Origin: Actinospineispora eucalypti
GTDB taxonomy: Bacteria; Actinomycetota; Actinomycetes; Mycobacteriales; Pseudonocardiaceae
NCBI GenBank assembly: GCA_014208095.1
Contig: JACHMT010000003.1
Span: forward strand, 744,001-808,000
Length of the DNA stretch: 64,000 nt
Reading direction: 5' to 3'
Shown: positions 44,596 to 53,245 of the stretch, piece by piece
How positions within the stretch are numbered: the stretch's first letter is position 1
Layout: every line of letters starts with the position of its first letter
Translations under genes and position numbers: made by a program
Notes under the pieces: generated by a model
Told to the model about the DNA's origin: nothing
The model's input: only the letters and a program-made list of their open reading frames with translations
Database searches by the model: none

Positions 44596-44912
44596 CCGGC
44601 CCGGCAGATGGTCTTGCCCTGCGCGTTCTTCATGGTGCTCGGCGGCTTCGATACGCGGTATGCCCTCGTCACCTCGTGCCGGCCGTCCGGGTAGAGCTTC
44701 GTCTCACCCCACGGCCCCAGGCAGGTGGTGCCGGAGGCGCCGTTGCTCCACACGAACTTGATCAGCGCGAAGCTGTTCGCGCAGTGCCGGTAGGTGCCGG
44801 TGCGTCCCGCCTTGGAGAAGGCGCACGGCGCCGCGCCGGCCGTCGGGGTGAACACGACGGTCATCCCGAACGCGGTGACAACCGGCAACAGCGACGCGAT
44901 CAGCTTGCGCAC
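44580..44912 (-). CDS. Small secreted cysteine-containing protein
   Basis: A protein of 110 residues from the GTG at 44912. Signal peptide KLIASLLPVVTAFGMTVVFT ending at TAGAAPC. The mature part has four cysteines (APCAFSKAG, YRHCANSF, GTTCLGPWGE, KTICRAG), suggesting two disulfides. Function unknown. Its 3' end overlaps that of the methyltransferase gene on the other strand by 16 bases. Confidence 0.7.
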   Translation of the reverse strand: MRKLIASLLPVVTAFGMTVVFTPTAGAAPCAFSKAGRTGTYRHCANSFALIKFVWSNGASGTTCLGPWGETKLYPDGRHEVTRAYRVSKPPSTMKNAQGKTICRAGQPSA

Positions 44913-44929
44913 GTGAGAGCCTTTCGACA

Positions 44930-45172
44930 CTAGTCGATCACCTTGTAGGTCCACGCCCATCCGTGCGCTGGATCTCGATAGCAATGCGACACCCGCCATT
45001 TGGGGTTCTTCTTCACAAATCTCTGCCTACGCTCCTCGCATTTCTGTTTGTCGATGCCGGCGGTAGACGCAGAAAGCCGCGACGGCTCAGCGGCGGCAGC
45101 CGTGCTCGGCGCCAACGACGCCAATATCAAGAACGCCGGAAGAGCGGTCCCGACTATTCGTACTAACCTCAC
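44930..45172 (-). CDS. Small secreted basic protein
   Basis: A protein of 80 residues from the GTG at 45172. Signal peptide VRIVGTALPAFLILASLAPS ending AAAAEPS. The mature part is basic with two cysteines (KCEERRQRF and SHCYRDPAHGW). It lies 17 bases upstream of the previous secreted-protein gene on the same strand, so the two form a unit. Function unknown. Confidence 0.65.
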   Translation of the reverse strand: MRLVRIVGTALPAFLILASLAPSTAAAAEPSRLSASTAGIDKQKCEERRQRFVKKNPKWRVSHCYRDPAHGWAWTYKVID

Positions 45173-45305
45173 GGTAGGTCCCCAATGCGGGTCGAGCGGC
45201 AGACCGCTGAAACCTAGCGACGCCCCGCCATCCGCGAATCGGCAAGATCGCCGGTCGCCACCCCGAACCGCCGTACCGGGCCGGCTCGCCCGACACGGGC
45301 ACAGA

Positions 45306-45323
45306 CTGGCGACTTGACCGGTT
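45306..45323 (+). promoter_or_regulatory. Regulon palindrome site 5 (molybdenum hydroxylase operon)
   Basis: ACTGGCGACTTGACCGGT: one mismatch to ACYGGYGA-NN-TCRCCRGT. Twenty-one bases later, TAGCTT (45345-45350) is the -10 of the operon starting at 45381. Confidence 0.7.
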
Positions 45324-45380
45324 CACCCACGAATCGTTGGCGGTAGCTTGCGAGGTCGTCGAAATCGAGGTGGGGACGAA

Positions 45381-45872
45381 ATGGCGGACGTGATTACCGA
45401 GTGTCGGTTGACCGCGAGAGTCAACGGCGCGGAACGCGAGATCGCGGTCGATCCCAGGGCGACGCTGGTGGACGCGCTGCGCGACCGGCTGGGCCTGACC
45501 GGCACCAAGAAGGGCTGTGACCGGGGCGAATGCGGGGCGTGCACGGTCATGGTGAACGGCCGGCGGGTGCTGTCATGCATGATGCTCGCCCTCGCCGCGG
45601 ACGGCGCCGAGGTAATGACGATCGAGGGACTGGCGAACCGGGGTGAGCTGCATCCGGTGCAGCGCGCTTTCCTGGAGTGCGACGCGTTCCAATGCGGATT
45701 CTGCACGCCGGGGCAGGTGATTTCCGCGGTCGGTTGCATTGCCGAAGGGCATGCCGGTTCGGCCGACGAGATTCGTGAGTGGATGAGCGGAAACATCTGC
45801 CGCTGTGCGGCGTATCCGCAGATCGTCGCCGCGGTGTCCGAGGCGGCGGCATCGCCGGAGGTGGCGCGATGA
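45381..45872 (+). CDS. Molybdenum hydroxylase 2Fe-2S subunit
   Basis: A protein of 163 residues from the ATG at 45381. Plant-type 2Fe-2S cluster in KKGCDRGECGACTVMVNG and C later, and the second cluster in QCGFCTPGQVISAVGCI and NICRCAAYPQI. Small subunit of xanthine dehydrogenase/aldehyde oxidoreductase/CO dehydrogenase family enzymes, passing electrons between Mo and FAD. It lacks the twin-arginine signal of E. coli PaoA, so the complex is cytoplasmic. First gene of an operon that continues to the P450 at 48968. Confidence 0.93.
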   Translation: MADVITECRLTARVNGAEREIAVDPRATLVDALRDRLGLTGTKKGCDRGECGACTVMVNGRRVLSCMMLALAADGAEVMTIEGLANRGELHPVQRAFLECDAFQCGFCTPGQVISAVGCIAEGHAGSADEIREWMSGNICRCAAYPQIVAAVSEAAASPEVAR

Positions 45873-46852
45873 TGCGCACGTTCGACTACCAGCGGGTGTT
45901 CACCGTCGAGGACGCGCTGGCCGCGCTGCGGCATCCGGAGTCCGCGTTCATTGCCGGCGGCACCGAGCTGGTCAACTGGCTCAAGGAGGGCATCGAGTCA
46001 CCGGCCCGGCTGATCGACATCACCGGTCTGCCGCTCGATGGCATCACCGTCGAGGATGGCGTGCTCCGGATCGGTGCGCTGGCGCGGATGAGCGACGTGG
46101 CGGCGCATCCGGTCGTCGCGGACCGGTTCCCGGTGCTGGCCCAGTCGCTGCTGCGCGCGGCCTCGCCGCAGCTGCGCAACATGGCCACCATCGGCGGGAA
46201 CCTGATGCAGCGCACCCGTTGCCCGTACTTCCGGGCCGATTACGCGCTGCCCTGCAACAAGCGCGTGCCCGGTTCGGGATGCGCGGCGCATACGGGCGAC
46301 ACCGGCTCGGCGGCGATCTTCGGCTGGATCCCCGAGTGTGTGGCCACCCAGCCGTCCGACCTCGCGGTGGCCCTCGCCGCACTGGACGCCACGGTGGTCG
46401 TGCACGGTGCGGACGGCGCGCGGGAGATCCGCGCGACCGAGTTCCACCGTCTCCCCGACCCTGATCCGGCGGCGCACAACGAGCTGCGGCCCGGTGAGTT
46501 GATCACCTCGGTGGAGGTTCCCGACGGGCTGGACGCGCGGCGGTCGCACTACCTCAAGGTGCGCGAGCGGGTCTCCTACGAGTTCGCGGTCGTCTCGGCC
46601 GCCGCCGCCGTGTGCCTGGACGGGACGCTGATCACCGAGGCCCGGCTGGCGCTCGGCGGGGTGGCGCACCGGCCGTGGCGGTTGTGGGCCGCCGAAGAGG
46701 CCTTGGCCGGTTTGGACATCCACGACGAGTCGGCGCTGCGCGCTGCGGTCGAGTGGTCGTTCGGCGACGCCCGTCCGCTGCCGGACAACGAGTACAAGGT
46801 CGTGCTGGCCCAGCGCGCGGCGGTACGGGCGCTCCAGGAGGCGGCGGCATGA
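45869..46852 (+). CDS. Molybdenum hydroxylase FAD subunit with PaoB-type 4Fe-4S insert
   Basis: A protein of 327 residues, starting within the previous stop (ATGA). FAD-binding FIAGGTELVNWLKEG and TIGGNLMQRTRCPYFRADYA; the segment LPCNKRVPGSGCAAHTGDTG carries the extra cysteines that bind a 4Fe-4S cluster in PaoB-like and related subunits. The C-terminal CO_deh_flav_C part is normal (RSHYLKVRERVSYEFAVVSA). The extra cluster puts this enzyme in the PaoABC (aldehyde oxidoreductase) branch rather than with CO dehydrogenase. Confidence 0.9.
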   Translation: MMRTFDYQRVFTVEDALAALRHPESAFIAGGTELVNWLKEGIESPARLIDITGLPLDGITVEDGVLRIGALARMSDVAAHPVVADRFPVLAQSLLRAASPQLRNMATIGGNLMQRTRCPYFRADYALPCNKRVPGSGCAAHTGDTGSAAIFGWIPECVATQPSDLAVALAALDATVVVHGADGAREIRATEFHRLPDPDPAAHNELRPGELITSVEVPDGLDARRSHYLKVRERVSYEFAVVSAAAAVCLDGTLITEARLALGGVAHRPWRLWAAEEALAGLDIHDESALRAAVEWSFGDARPLPDNEYKVVLAQRAAVRALQEAAA

Positions 46853-48951
46853 CCACCGGACTCCGCCGGCCGGACGGCCCGGCCAAGCTGACCGGCGCGG
46901 CACACTACGTGGCGGACCTGCCGACCTGGGACACCCTGATCGCGGCGCTGGTCACCGCCACCGTCCCGGTGGGTCGGCTCGCCGCGCTGGACGCCGAGGC
47001 GGCACGCCAGGCGCCAGGGGTCGTGGCGGTGCTCTCCCACCGGGACATGCCCCGGCTGAACCCGGTCGCCTCGCCGCCGCTCGGCGAGCAGACGCTGCCC
47101 ATGCAGGACGACCGAATCCATTACGAGGGCCAACCGATCGCGCTGGTGCTCGCGCAGACCTGGGAACAGGCCCGGTACGCGGCCGCCCTGGTGACACCGC
47201 GCTACACCGACCTCGTTCCCCCGGTCCTCTTCGGCCAGGTCACCGAGGAACCGGCGGCGAGCGGCCACCTGCTCAGCGAACACCCGGACGAGAGCATCGG
47301 CGACGTGCCGGCCGGGCTCGCGGCGGCCGCCACCGCGGTGACCCGCACCTACACCACCTCCGACCGCCACCACAGCCCGATCGAGCCGGCCGTCACGATC
47401 GCGTCCTGGGACGACGACCAGCTGGTGCTGTACACGTCGACCCAGACCGTGACCATCACCCAGGCCGCCATGGCCGAGCTGTTCGGCCTGCCCACCGAAC
47501 GGGTGCGGGTGATCTGCCGGTACATCGGCGGCGGGTTCGGCTGCAAGGGCTTCGTCTGGCCGCACCTGCCACTGGCCGCCGGCGCGGCCAAGGCGATCGG
47601 GCACCCGGTGAAGCTGCTGCTGACCAGGGCGCAGATGTTCACCCTGTGCGGCCACCAGCCGGCGACCCGGCAGACCATCGACCTGGGCGCCACCGCCGAA
47701 GGGCGGCTCACCGCCATCCGCCACCATTCGGTGAACGCCACCGCCCGGACCGACAACTACTACGTGGAGAACACCACCGACGCCGCGACCTGGCTCTACG
47801 ACAGCCCCGCGATCGCCGTGCACACCCGGGTAGAGCAGGTGGACCGGCCGAACCCGACCGCGATGCGCGCGCCCAACGAGGGCCCCGGCATGTTCGCCCT
47901 GGAATCGGCCATGGACGAGCTGGCCCACGAGCTCGGCATCGACCCGGTGGAGCCGCGGCTGCGCAACGAGCCGTCGGTCGACCCGATGACCGGCCGGCCG
48001 TACTCCTCCCGCACGCTGGTCGAGTGCCTGCGCGCGGGCGCGGCGCGGTTCGGCTGGGCCGAGCGCGGACCCGTCGGCTCGATGCGCGACGGCCGCGAGC
48101 TGATCGGCTGGGGCATGGCCTCGGCCACCATGGACACCTACCAGGCGCCGTCCTCGGCCCGCGTCCAGGCGCACCCGGACGGCCGGATCGTGGTGGAGAC
48201 CGGGATGCAGGAGATCGGTTCCGGACTGCCCGCCATGGTCCAGCTCGTGGCGTCCGAGACGCTCGGCTGCGAGCCCGAGCGCGTCGAGGTGCGGCACGGC
48301 GACACCGAGCTGCCCGCACACACCGGAACCATCGGCTCGATGTCCACCATCGGCCTCGGCGCGGCGGTCCGGGCGGCCGCCACCGAGGTCCGGGACAAAC
48401 TGGAGGCCATCGGCGGGCTCGATTCCCTGGAGGATGCCGGGATCCCGATGCTCGAGGCGGAAGGTCGCTGGGCGCCCGAGGACGACACCCGCGCCGCCGG
48501 CCGCTCGAAGCGGTACTCGATGCACAACTACGGGGCGATCTTCGTCGAGATCCGTGTCGACCCGGACCTCGGGCTAATCCGGCTGAGCCGGGCCGTCGGC
48601 CGCTACGGCGCCGGCCGGATCATCAACCCGCTGGCCGCGCACAGCCAGATGACCGGCGGATTCATCTGGGGCTACGGGCAAGCCCTGCTGGAGCGGTCGG
48701 TGTTCGAGCCCAACCTCGGCCGGTTCCTGTCCAAGAACCTGGCCGGCTACATCGTCCCGGTGAACGCCGACATCGGTGCGCTCGACCTCGAGTTCGTCAC
48801 GGACGAGGACATGCACGCCGGTCCACTCGGCGCCAAGGGCATCGGTGAGCTCGGCGCGGTGGGCGTCGCGCCGGCCATCGCCAACGCCGTCTTCCACGCC
48901 ACCGGCCGGCGGATCCGGCACCTACCGATCAGAATCCACGACCTGCTCTAG
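46849..48951 (+). CDS. Molybdopterin-binding subunit of the aldehyde oxidoreductase-like complex
   Basis: A protein of 700 residues, overlapping the FAD subunit by 4 bases. Mo-pterin binding parts: RYIGGGFGCKGFVWPHLPL, AMRAPNEGPGMFALESAMDE (the cytosine-dinucleotide type of active-site loop, not the AYRCSFR of CO dehydrogenase) and the catalytic Glu in AKGIGELGAVGVAPAIANAV. Probably oxidises an aldehyde or a heterocycle with water as oxygen donor. Position next to a P450 in the diterpenoid regulon suggests it turns a P450-made aldehyde into an acid. No maturation chaperone (XdhC type) is in the window. Confidence 0.9.
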   Translation: MTTGLRRPDGPAKLTGAAHYVADLPTWDTLIAALVTATVPVGRLAALDAEAARQAPGVVAVLSHRDMPRLNPVASPPLGEQTLPMQDDRIHYEGQPIALVLAQTWEQARYAAALVTPRYTDLVPPVLFGQVTEEPAASGHLLSEHPDESIGDVPAGLAAAATAVTRTYTTSDRHHSPIEPAVTIASWDDDQLVLYTSTQTVTITQAAMAELFGLPTERVRVICRYIGGGFGCKGFVWPHLPLAAGAAKAIGHPVKLLLTRAQMFTLCGHQPATRQTIDLGATAEGRLTAIRHHSVNATARTDNYYVENTTDAATWLYDSPAIAVHTRVEQVDRPNPTAMRAPNEGPGMFALESAMDELAHELGIDPVEPRLRNEPSVDPMTGRPYSSRTLVECLRAGAARFGWAERGPVGSMRDGRELIGWGMASATMDTYQAPSSARVQAHPDGRIVVETGMQEIGSGLPAMVQLVASETLGCEPERVEVRHGDTELPAHTGTIGSMSTIGLGAAVRAAATEVRDKLEAIGGLDSLEDAGIPMLEAEGRWAPEDDTRAAGRSKRYSMHNYGAIFVEIRVDPDLGLIRLSRAVGRYGAGRIINPLAAHSQMTGGFIWGYGQALLERSVFEPNLGRFLSKNLAGYIVPVNADIGALDLEFVTDEDMHAGPLGAKGIGELGAVGVAPAIANAVFHATGRRIRHLPIRIHDLL

Positions 48952-48967
48952 CGTGCGGAGGCTTTGC

Positions 48968-50155
48968 ATGGCCGCGGATCCGTTCACCGCGAGCGCACCC
49001 GGGCAGCGGTATGCCGTCTACGCCGAGCTGGCCCGTTCCGGCTCGGCGCACCGGATCACGCTGCCGACCGGCGCGCCGGCGTGGTTGATCACTGGTCGTG
49101 ACGACGTCCGCCGGCTCCTCACCGACCGGCGAGTGGTTAAAGGACCCCTGTCGGCCGGCCCGATGGCCGACCGCATGCCGCTCGACGTGCGAGCGGCGGC
49201 CGCTAGCAACCTGGTCTACCGCAACCCGCCCGATCACACCCGGCTGCGCGGTCTGGTGAGCGCGACCTTCACCCGCCGCCGTGTCGACCAGTTGGCGCCC
49301 CGGATCCGGGAGATCGCCGATCAGCTGCTCGACGCACTGAGTGAGGTCGGCGAAGTAGATCTGATCACCGGCTACGCCTATCCCCTGCCCGTCGCCGTGG
49401 TGTGTGAGCTGCTCGGCATTCCTGATGTCGACCGCGCCGCCTTCCGGCGCTGGTCCAGCGCGATGATGATCGGCAACTACGCCGGCGTCGACACCTATGT
49501 AGCGGCCACCACCGAGATGCACGCCTACGTCCGGCGCCTGATCGCGGACAAACGCTCGAAACCGACCGACGATCTGATCACCGCCTTGACCATCGCCCGC
49601 GACGGCGGTGACCGGCTTACCGAGGACGAGCTGGTCGGGACGATCGTGACTCTCGTCATCGCCGGCCATGAGACCACCGCCAACCTCATCGGCAACGGCG
49701 TACACGCCCTGCTCACCCATCCCCACCAGCTCGCCCTGCTCCGCGCCGAGCCGCATCGGCTGTCCGGTGCCCTTGAGGAGCTGCTGCGCTTTGCGCCGCC
49801 GTTGCAGCTCTCGCCGCCCTACCTGACCGCCGAACCGGTGCGGGTCGGCGCCGTCACCATCCCGGCCGGTGAGGTCGTTGTCCTGGGGCTGCTGGCGGCC
49901 AACCGTGCCCCCGGCTGGATCGCCGATCCGGCCCGGCTGGACATCACTCGGGACGAGGTGCACCACATCGCGTTCGGCCACGGCATCCACCATTGCCCTG
50001 GTGCCCCGCTGGCCCGCCTCGAGGGGAAGATCGCGCTGGGCGCCCTGCTGGCCCGCTTCCCTCGGCTACGGCTCGCGGTGCCGGCCGGCGAGCTGACCTG
50101 GCCACCCCAGATGCTCGCGCACGGCCTGGCCAGCCTGCCCGTCCTGCTCCGCTGA
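48968..50155 (+). CDS. Cytochrome P450 (molybdenum operon)
   Basis: A protein of 395 residues from the ATG at 48968, 16 bases after the Mo-subunit stop. I-helix VIAGHETTANLIGNG, ExxR in EELLRFAPP and heme loop HIAFGHGIHHCPGAPLARLE. The AGxxT pair is intact, so ordinary hydroxylation is expected. It probably shares the ferredoxin at 62204. Confidence 0.93.
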   Translation: MAADPFTASAPGQRYAVYAELARSGSAHRITLPTGAPAWLITGRDDVRRLLTDRRVVKGPLSAGPMADRMPLDVRAAAASNLVYRNPPDHTRLRGLVSATFTRRRVDQLAPRIREIADQLLDALSEVGEVDLITGYAYPLPVAVVCELLGIPDVDRAAFRRWSSAMMIGNYAGVDTYVAATTEMHAYVRRLIADKRSKPTDDLITALTIARDGGDRLTEDELVGTIVTLVIAGHETTANLIGNGVHALLTHPHQLALLRAEPHRLSGALEELLRFAPPLQLSPPYLTAEPVRVGAVTIPAGEVVVLGLLAANRAPGWIADPARLDITRDEVHHIAFGHGIHHCPGAPLARLEGKIALGALLARFPRLRLAVPAGELTWPPQMLAHGLASLPVLLR

Positions 50156-50370
50156 TGCCCCGAACGGGGGCCGGCCGCCGGGCCGCTGATGATCACCGAT
50201 TACATGGTCAACAGGACGCCACGGCCGCTCCGGGCCGCTTGAAGTGGCCACCAGGGCCTGATGATCACGACTCGACTGCGGGCTCCGCGCCATCGGTCGG
50301 CCGCACCCGGAACCATGGAAATGGCCTCGCCGGTCACCTACACACCTGCCGGTGGAGTGGTCGCGGTTTC

Positions 50371-50407
50371 TGGCGGTTGAGCCGCGAAAATCGCGGTTCA
50401 GCCGCCA
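50371..50407. terminator. Long inverted repeat between convergent genes
   Basis: TGGCGGTTGAGCCGCGA (50371-50387) pairs with 50391-50407 across a 3-base loop with two G-T type mismatches in 17. It lies between the end of the P450 gene (50155) and the end of the membrane-protein gene (50452) on the other strand, so it can stop both transcripts. The remaining 50156-50370 holds no gene that I can see. Confidence 0.65.
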
Positions 50408-50451
50408 CGGATGGCGATCAAGCGTGGGTGAGGGTCGCCAGCCGGCCGCCA

Positions 50452-51087
50452 CTAGCGCCGATGCCAGGTGTGGTTGACGTGCCGGACGACGAGCAGAACC
50501 AGGGTTGTCAGGGCGGCCAGGCCGGCCGCGATGCCGATGACGACGGCGACCTCGAGCCCGGCGTGGAACGTGTTGCCGATCAGGCCGGCCAGCGCGCCGA
50601 CGAGCACCGCGACGATCACGCTGACCAGCAGCGCGATGCTGGACAGGTACTGCGCCGCCGGGATCCGCGTGCGGTGGGCGCCGTATGTCCGCATGATCCC
50701 GGCGACGTCCTCCTGGTGGCCGGTGATGAAGTAGCCCTCGAGCTCCGGCGCGAGGTCGAGGTAACCCCTGCGCAACCGGTTCATCCCGACGACCAGCTCG
50801 ACGTCCTCGCTGTTGAGCTGCACCAGCCGGACCACGGTGGCCAGGCCGATGACGATCAGCAACGGGATGAGCACCAGCGCGAACAGCCGGAAGCCGGGGC
50901 CGAAGTCGGTGCTGTCCGCCACCAGCGCGAGCGCAACCACCGTCGCCGACACCACCGTGACGAACCAGCTGGCACGGCTGAAGCTCTCGCTCCAGGCCAG
51001 GCTCCGGGTGGCCAGCAGGCTCCAGTGCTCGGTGGCCAGGATCTGCGCCCGCACGGGCACTGGGGCGGGCTCGGAGAGATCGGGCAT
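50452..51087 (-). CDS. Membrane protein of unknown function, terpene operon
   Basis: A protein of 211 residues from the ATG at 51087 (aggaagggtgac upstream). Four hydrophobic spans (FVTVVSATVVALALVADSTD, LFALVLIPLLIVIGLATVVR, YLSSIALLVSVIVAVLVGAL, VAVVIGIAAGLAALTTLVLL). A cytoplasmic loop with NRLRRGYLDLAPELEGYFIT resembles small actinomycete membrane proteins, but I cannot name the family. Last gene of the cyclase-P450-UbiA operon. Confidence 0.75.
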   Translation of the reverse strand: MPDLSEPAPVPVRAQILATEHWSLLATRSLAWSESFSRASWFVTVVSATVVALALVADSTDFGPGFRLFALVLIPLLIVIGLATVVRLVQLNSEDVELVVGMNRLRRGYLDLAPELEGYFITGHQEDVAGIMRTYGAHRTRIPAAQYLSSIALLVSVIVAVLVGALAGLIGNTFHAGLEVAVVIGIAAGLAALTTLVLLVVRHVNHTWHRR

Positions 51088-51107
51088 GTCACCCTTCCTG
51101 CTCGGTC

Positions 51108-52013
51108 TCATGGGTTGCCGCCGGCAGCGTGCAGCGGAACGGCGCACAACACCAGGTCCGCGATCATCACCAGGGTGAGCGTGTGGCGGCGCATCTGGCG
51201 CTCGTGCGGAAGCCTTGCCCGGTTGCCGCCGGACAGCAGACGCAGCTTCTCAGCCAGAAAGGCCCCGCTCGTCACAACCACAACGACGGCCGGCGCCAGA
51301 CCGTATCGCCACGCTATGCCCGCTCCGAGCAGCAGGAGTGCCGCGGTCGTCGCCGCGCACGCGATGATCAACGCCCGGCGCACGCCGTACAGCACCACCG
51401 GCGTCCGGTCCCCGACTGCGGCATCGGCCGGCAGGTCCGGCACGGACCACCACAGTGTCCGCCCCACCAGGAGCAACCCGATACCGGCGAAGATCAGCCA
51501 CACCTGCGCCGACGGAACGCCGGCGGCCGCGGTAAAGGTGGACAGGCACGGCAACACGGCGAAGGTCAGGCCGAGCGAGAGTGGATTGGCCAGGCCGCGT
51601 CGTTTGAGCCGGACCGGTTCCAAGTTGTAGAGCAGGTGGATCAGCACGGCCAACCCGACCGTGACCGCGACGACCGGCCGGTCGAGCCGTACCGCCACGC
51701 CGGTCGCGAGCAGCACCGCGAGGGCCATCTCACCCAGCGCGCACCCGATGGTGACGCGGGAGCCGACCCTTCCGGCGGCTTGGGACACGCTCCGTTTGCC
51801 GGCGGTCGCGGCATCGGCCTTGATGTCCAGCGCCGAGTTGAGCGCGTTCATCGCGACGAAGGGCAGCAGGTTGGCCAGCATGGTGATCAGCGTGGCGGGG
51901 CGCGGCAGCTCGGCCACGCTGGCCACCGCGTAGCACGCGCCCCATCCGACGTGGCACAGGTAAATCACCGGGAAGGGGTACTCCAGGCGGTGCAGCCGGA
52001 GCAGATCGGTCAC
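51108..52013 (-). CDS. UbiA-family membrane prenyltransferase or UbiA-type terpene cyclase
   Basis: A protein of 301 residues from the GTG at 52013, which overlaps the P450 stop by 4 bases as at the other junction in this operon (an ATG at 52022 is the alternative). About eight to nine membrane spans. Both Asp-rich motifs are present: NSALDIKADAATAGKRS (NxxxDxxxD) and SVPDLPADAAVGDR (DxxxD). UbiA enzymes move a prenyl diphosphate onto an acceptor, but some (PtmT1-type) are class I diterpene cyclases. Since a class II cyclase and GGPP synthase are present and no classical class I cyclase is visible, the cyclase role is a good possibility. Confidence 0.85.
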   Translation of the reverse strand: MTDLLRLHRLEYPFPVIYLCHVGWGACYAVASVAELPRPATLITMLANLLPFVAMNALNSALDIKADAATAGKRSVSQAAGRVGSRVTIGCALGEMALAVLLATGVAVRLDRPVVAVTVGLAVLIHLLYNLEPVRLKRRGLANPLSLGLTFAVLPCLSTFTAAAGVPSAQVWLIFAGIGLLLVGRTLWWSVPDLPADAAVGDRTPVVLYGVRRALIIACAATTAALLLLGAGIAWRYGLAPAVVVVVTSGAFLAEKLRLLSGGNRARLPHERQMRRHTLTLVMIADLVLCAVPLHAAGGNP

Positions 52014-53245
52014 CGCCGGCATGGCCGCGCCACCATCCGGAGGTCTCGGCTCACACCCATCGCCGGGCCGCGCACAGTTGGCCGCCCCGCGCGCGGGTTG
52101 ACACAGGTCAGGTCCACCCGGCGCAGCACGGCGGCGACCACCATGCGCAGTTCCAGCATCGCCAGGTCGGCCCCGAGACAGCGGCGGGTGCCGCCGCCGA
52201 ACGGCAGGTACTCGTGACCGCTGGGCCGGGCGGCGGCGAACCGCCCCGGGTCGAACGTGCCGGGGTTCGGGTACTGCCGGTGGGCGAGGTAGATGCAGGG
52301 TGTCAGCTCGGTGCCGGCGGCCACCGGCCGGTCGAGCAGCCGTATGTCCTCCCCCGGCACCCGGTTCCCCGCGAGCATCGCGGGCGGGGACAGCCGCAGC
52401 GACTCCCGGCAGGCCGCGTCCAGCAACGGAACCCGGTCCGCCGACGAGCCGTCGTCGCCGGTCGCGGCGAGCTCATCGCGGATTCCGTCGCGGATCCCGG
52501 GGTGGCGCTCCAGCCAGAAGAGGGTGGCCGCGACGGCGGAGGCGGTGGTCTCGTGGCCGGCGAACAGCAGGGACACCACCTGGTCGCGCAGCTCGCCGTC
52601 GTCCAGCTCACCGAGCGGGCCGTCCGGGTCCCGCAGCGGGTCGACCAGGGCGCCCGGCCGGTTCCGCCGAACGGTGGCGAGCAGGCACTGGTCGACATCC
52701 GCGCGCCGGCTCAGGAAGGTGCGCCACGGCGAAGGCGCGTGCACGCGGAAGTACCGGTAGAGCAGGGTCCGCCGCCGGGTGCCCAGCGCGCTCTCCACCC
52801 AGGTGGCGAACATCCTCAGCAGGGCATCGGGCGTATCCCCCAGCACGATCCGAGCGATGATCCGCAGCGTGAGCAGGCGCGTCCAGTCCGGCAGGCTGAC
52901 GCCGCCGGCGGACAGCAGGTCGCGGACGGCGTGCTCGGTCGCTTCGGCGATGGCGTCCCGGTAGTCGGCCCGGTTGCCGCGTAGCCGGTCGCCGACCACC
53001 CTTCGGTAGGCGCGATGGCGTGGCCCGTTGGCGAACAGCAGTGACCGGTCCCCCACCAGCGGGCGGAGCGTATCGCTGCTGGCCAGGCTCATGTCCTTGT
53101 CGGCCCGGAAGATCTGGCCGAGGGCCTCCGGGTGCCACACCAGCAACCGCCCGGCACCGAGCTCCACCAGGCCACGCGGATCGTCGGCGATCGAGTCCAG
53201 GAACGCCACCGTCCGGAACGCGAAACGGAGCCCGTTGGCGTTCAC
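52010..53245 (-). CDS. Cytochrome P450 (diterpene operon)
   Basis: A protein of 411 residues from the GTG at 53245, overlapping the cyclase stop by 4 bases (GTGA). I-helix LFAGHETTASAVAATLF, ExxR in ACRESLRLSPPAM and heme loop EYLPFGGGTRRCLGADLAML. The GGGTRRCLG form and general layout are closer to CYP enzymes acting on larger lipids or terpenes than to the P450 at 48968. Likely oxidises the cyclised diterpene. Confidence 0.92.
   Translation of the reverse strand: MNANGLRFAFRTVAFLDSIADDPRGLVELGAGRLLVWHPEALGQIFRADKDMSLASSDTLRPLVGDRSLLFANGPRHRAYRRVVGDRLRGNRADYRDAIAEATEHAVRDLLSAGGVSLPDWTRLLTLRIIARIVLGDTPDALLRMFATWVESALGTRRRTLLYRYFRVHAPSPWRTFLSRRADVDQCLLATVRRNRPGALVDPLRDPDGPLGELDDGELRDQVVSLLFAGHETTASAVAATLFWLERHPGIRDGIRDELAATGDDGSSADRVPLLDAACRESLRLSPPAMLAGNRVPGEDIRLLDRPVAAGTELTPCIYLAHRQYPNPGTFDPGRFAAARPSGHEYLPFGGGTRRCLGADLAMLELRMVVAAVLRRVDLTCVNPRAGRPTVRGPAMGVSRDLRMVARPCRR

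Noticed and set aside
50371..50407. Long hairpin considered as a regulon operator
   Set aside because: It contains GGCGGTTGA/TCGCGGTT elements but not the ACYGGYGA-NN-TCRCCRGT order, has a 3-base loop and lies between convergent ends, so a terminator is more likely.
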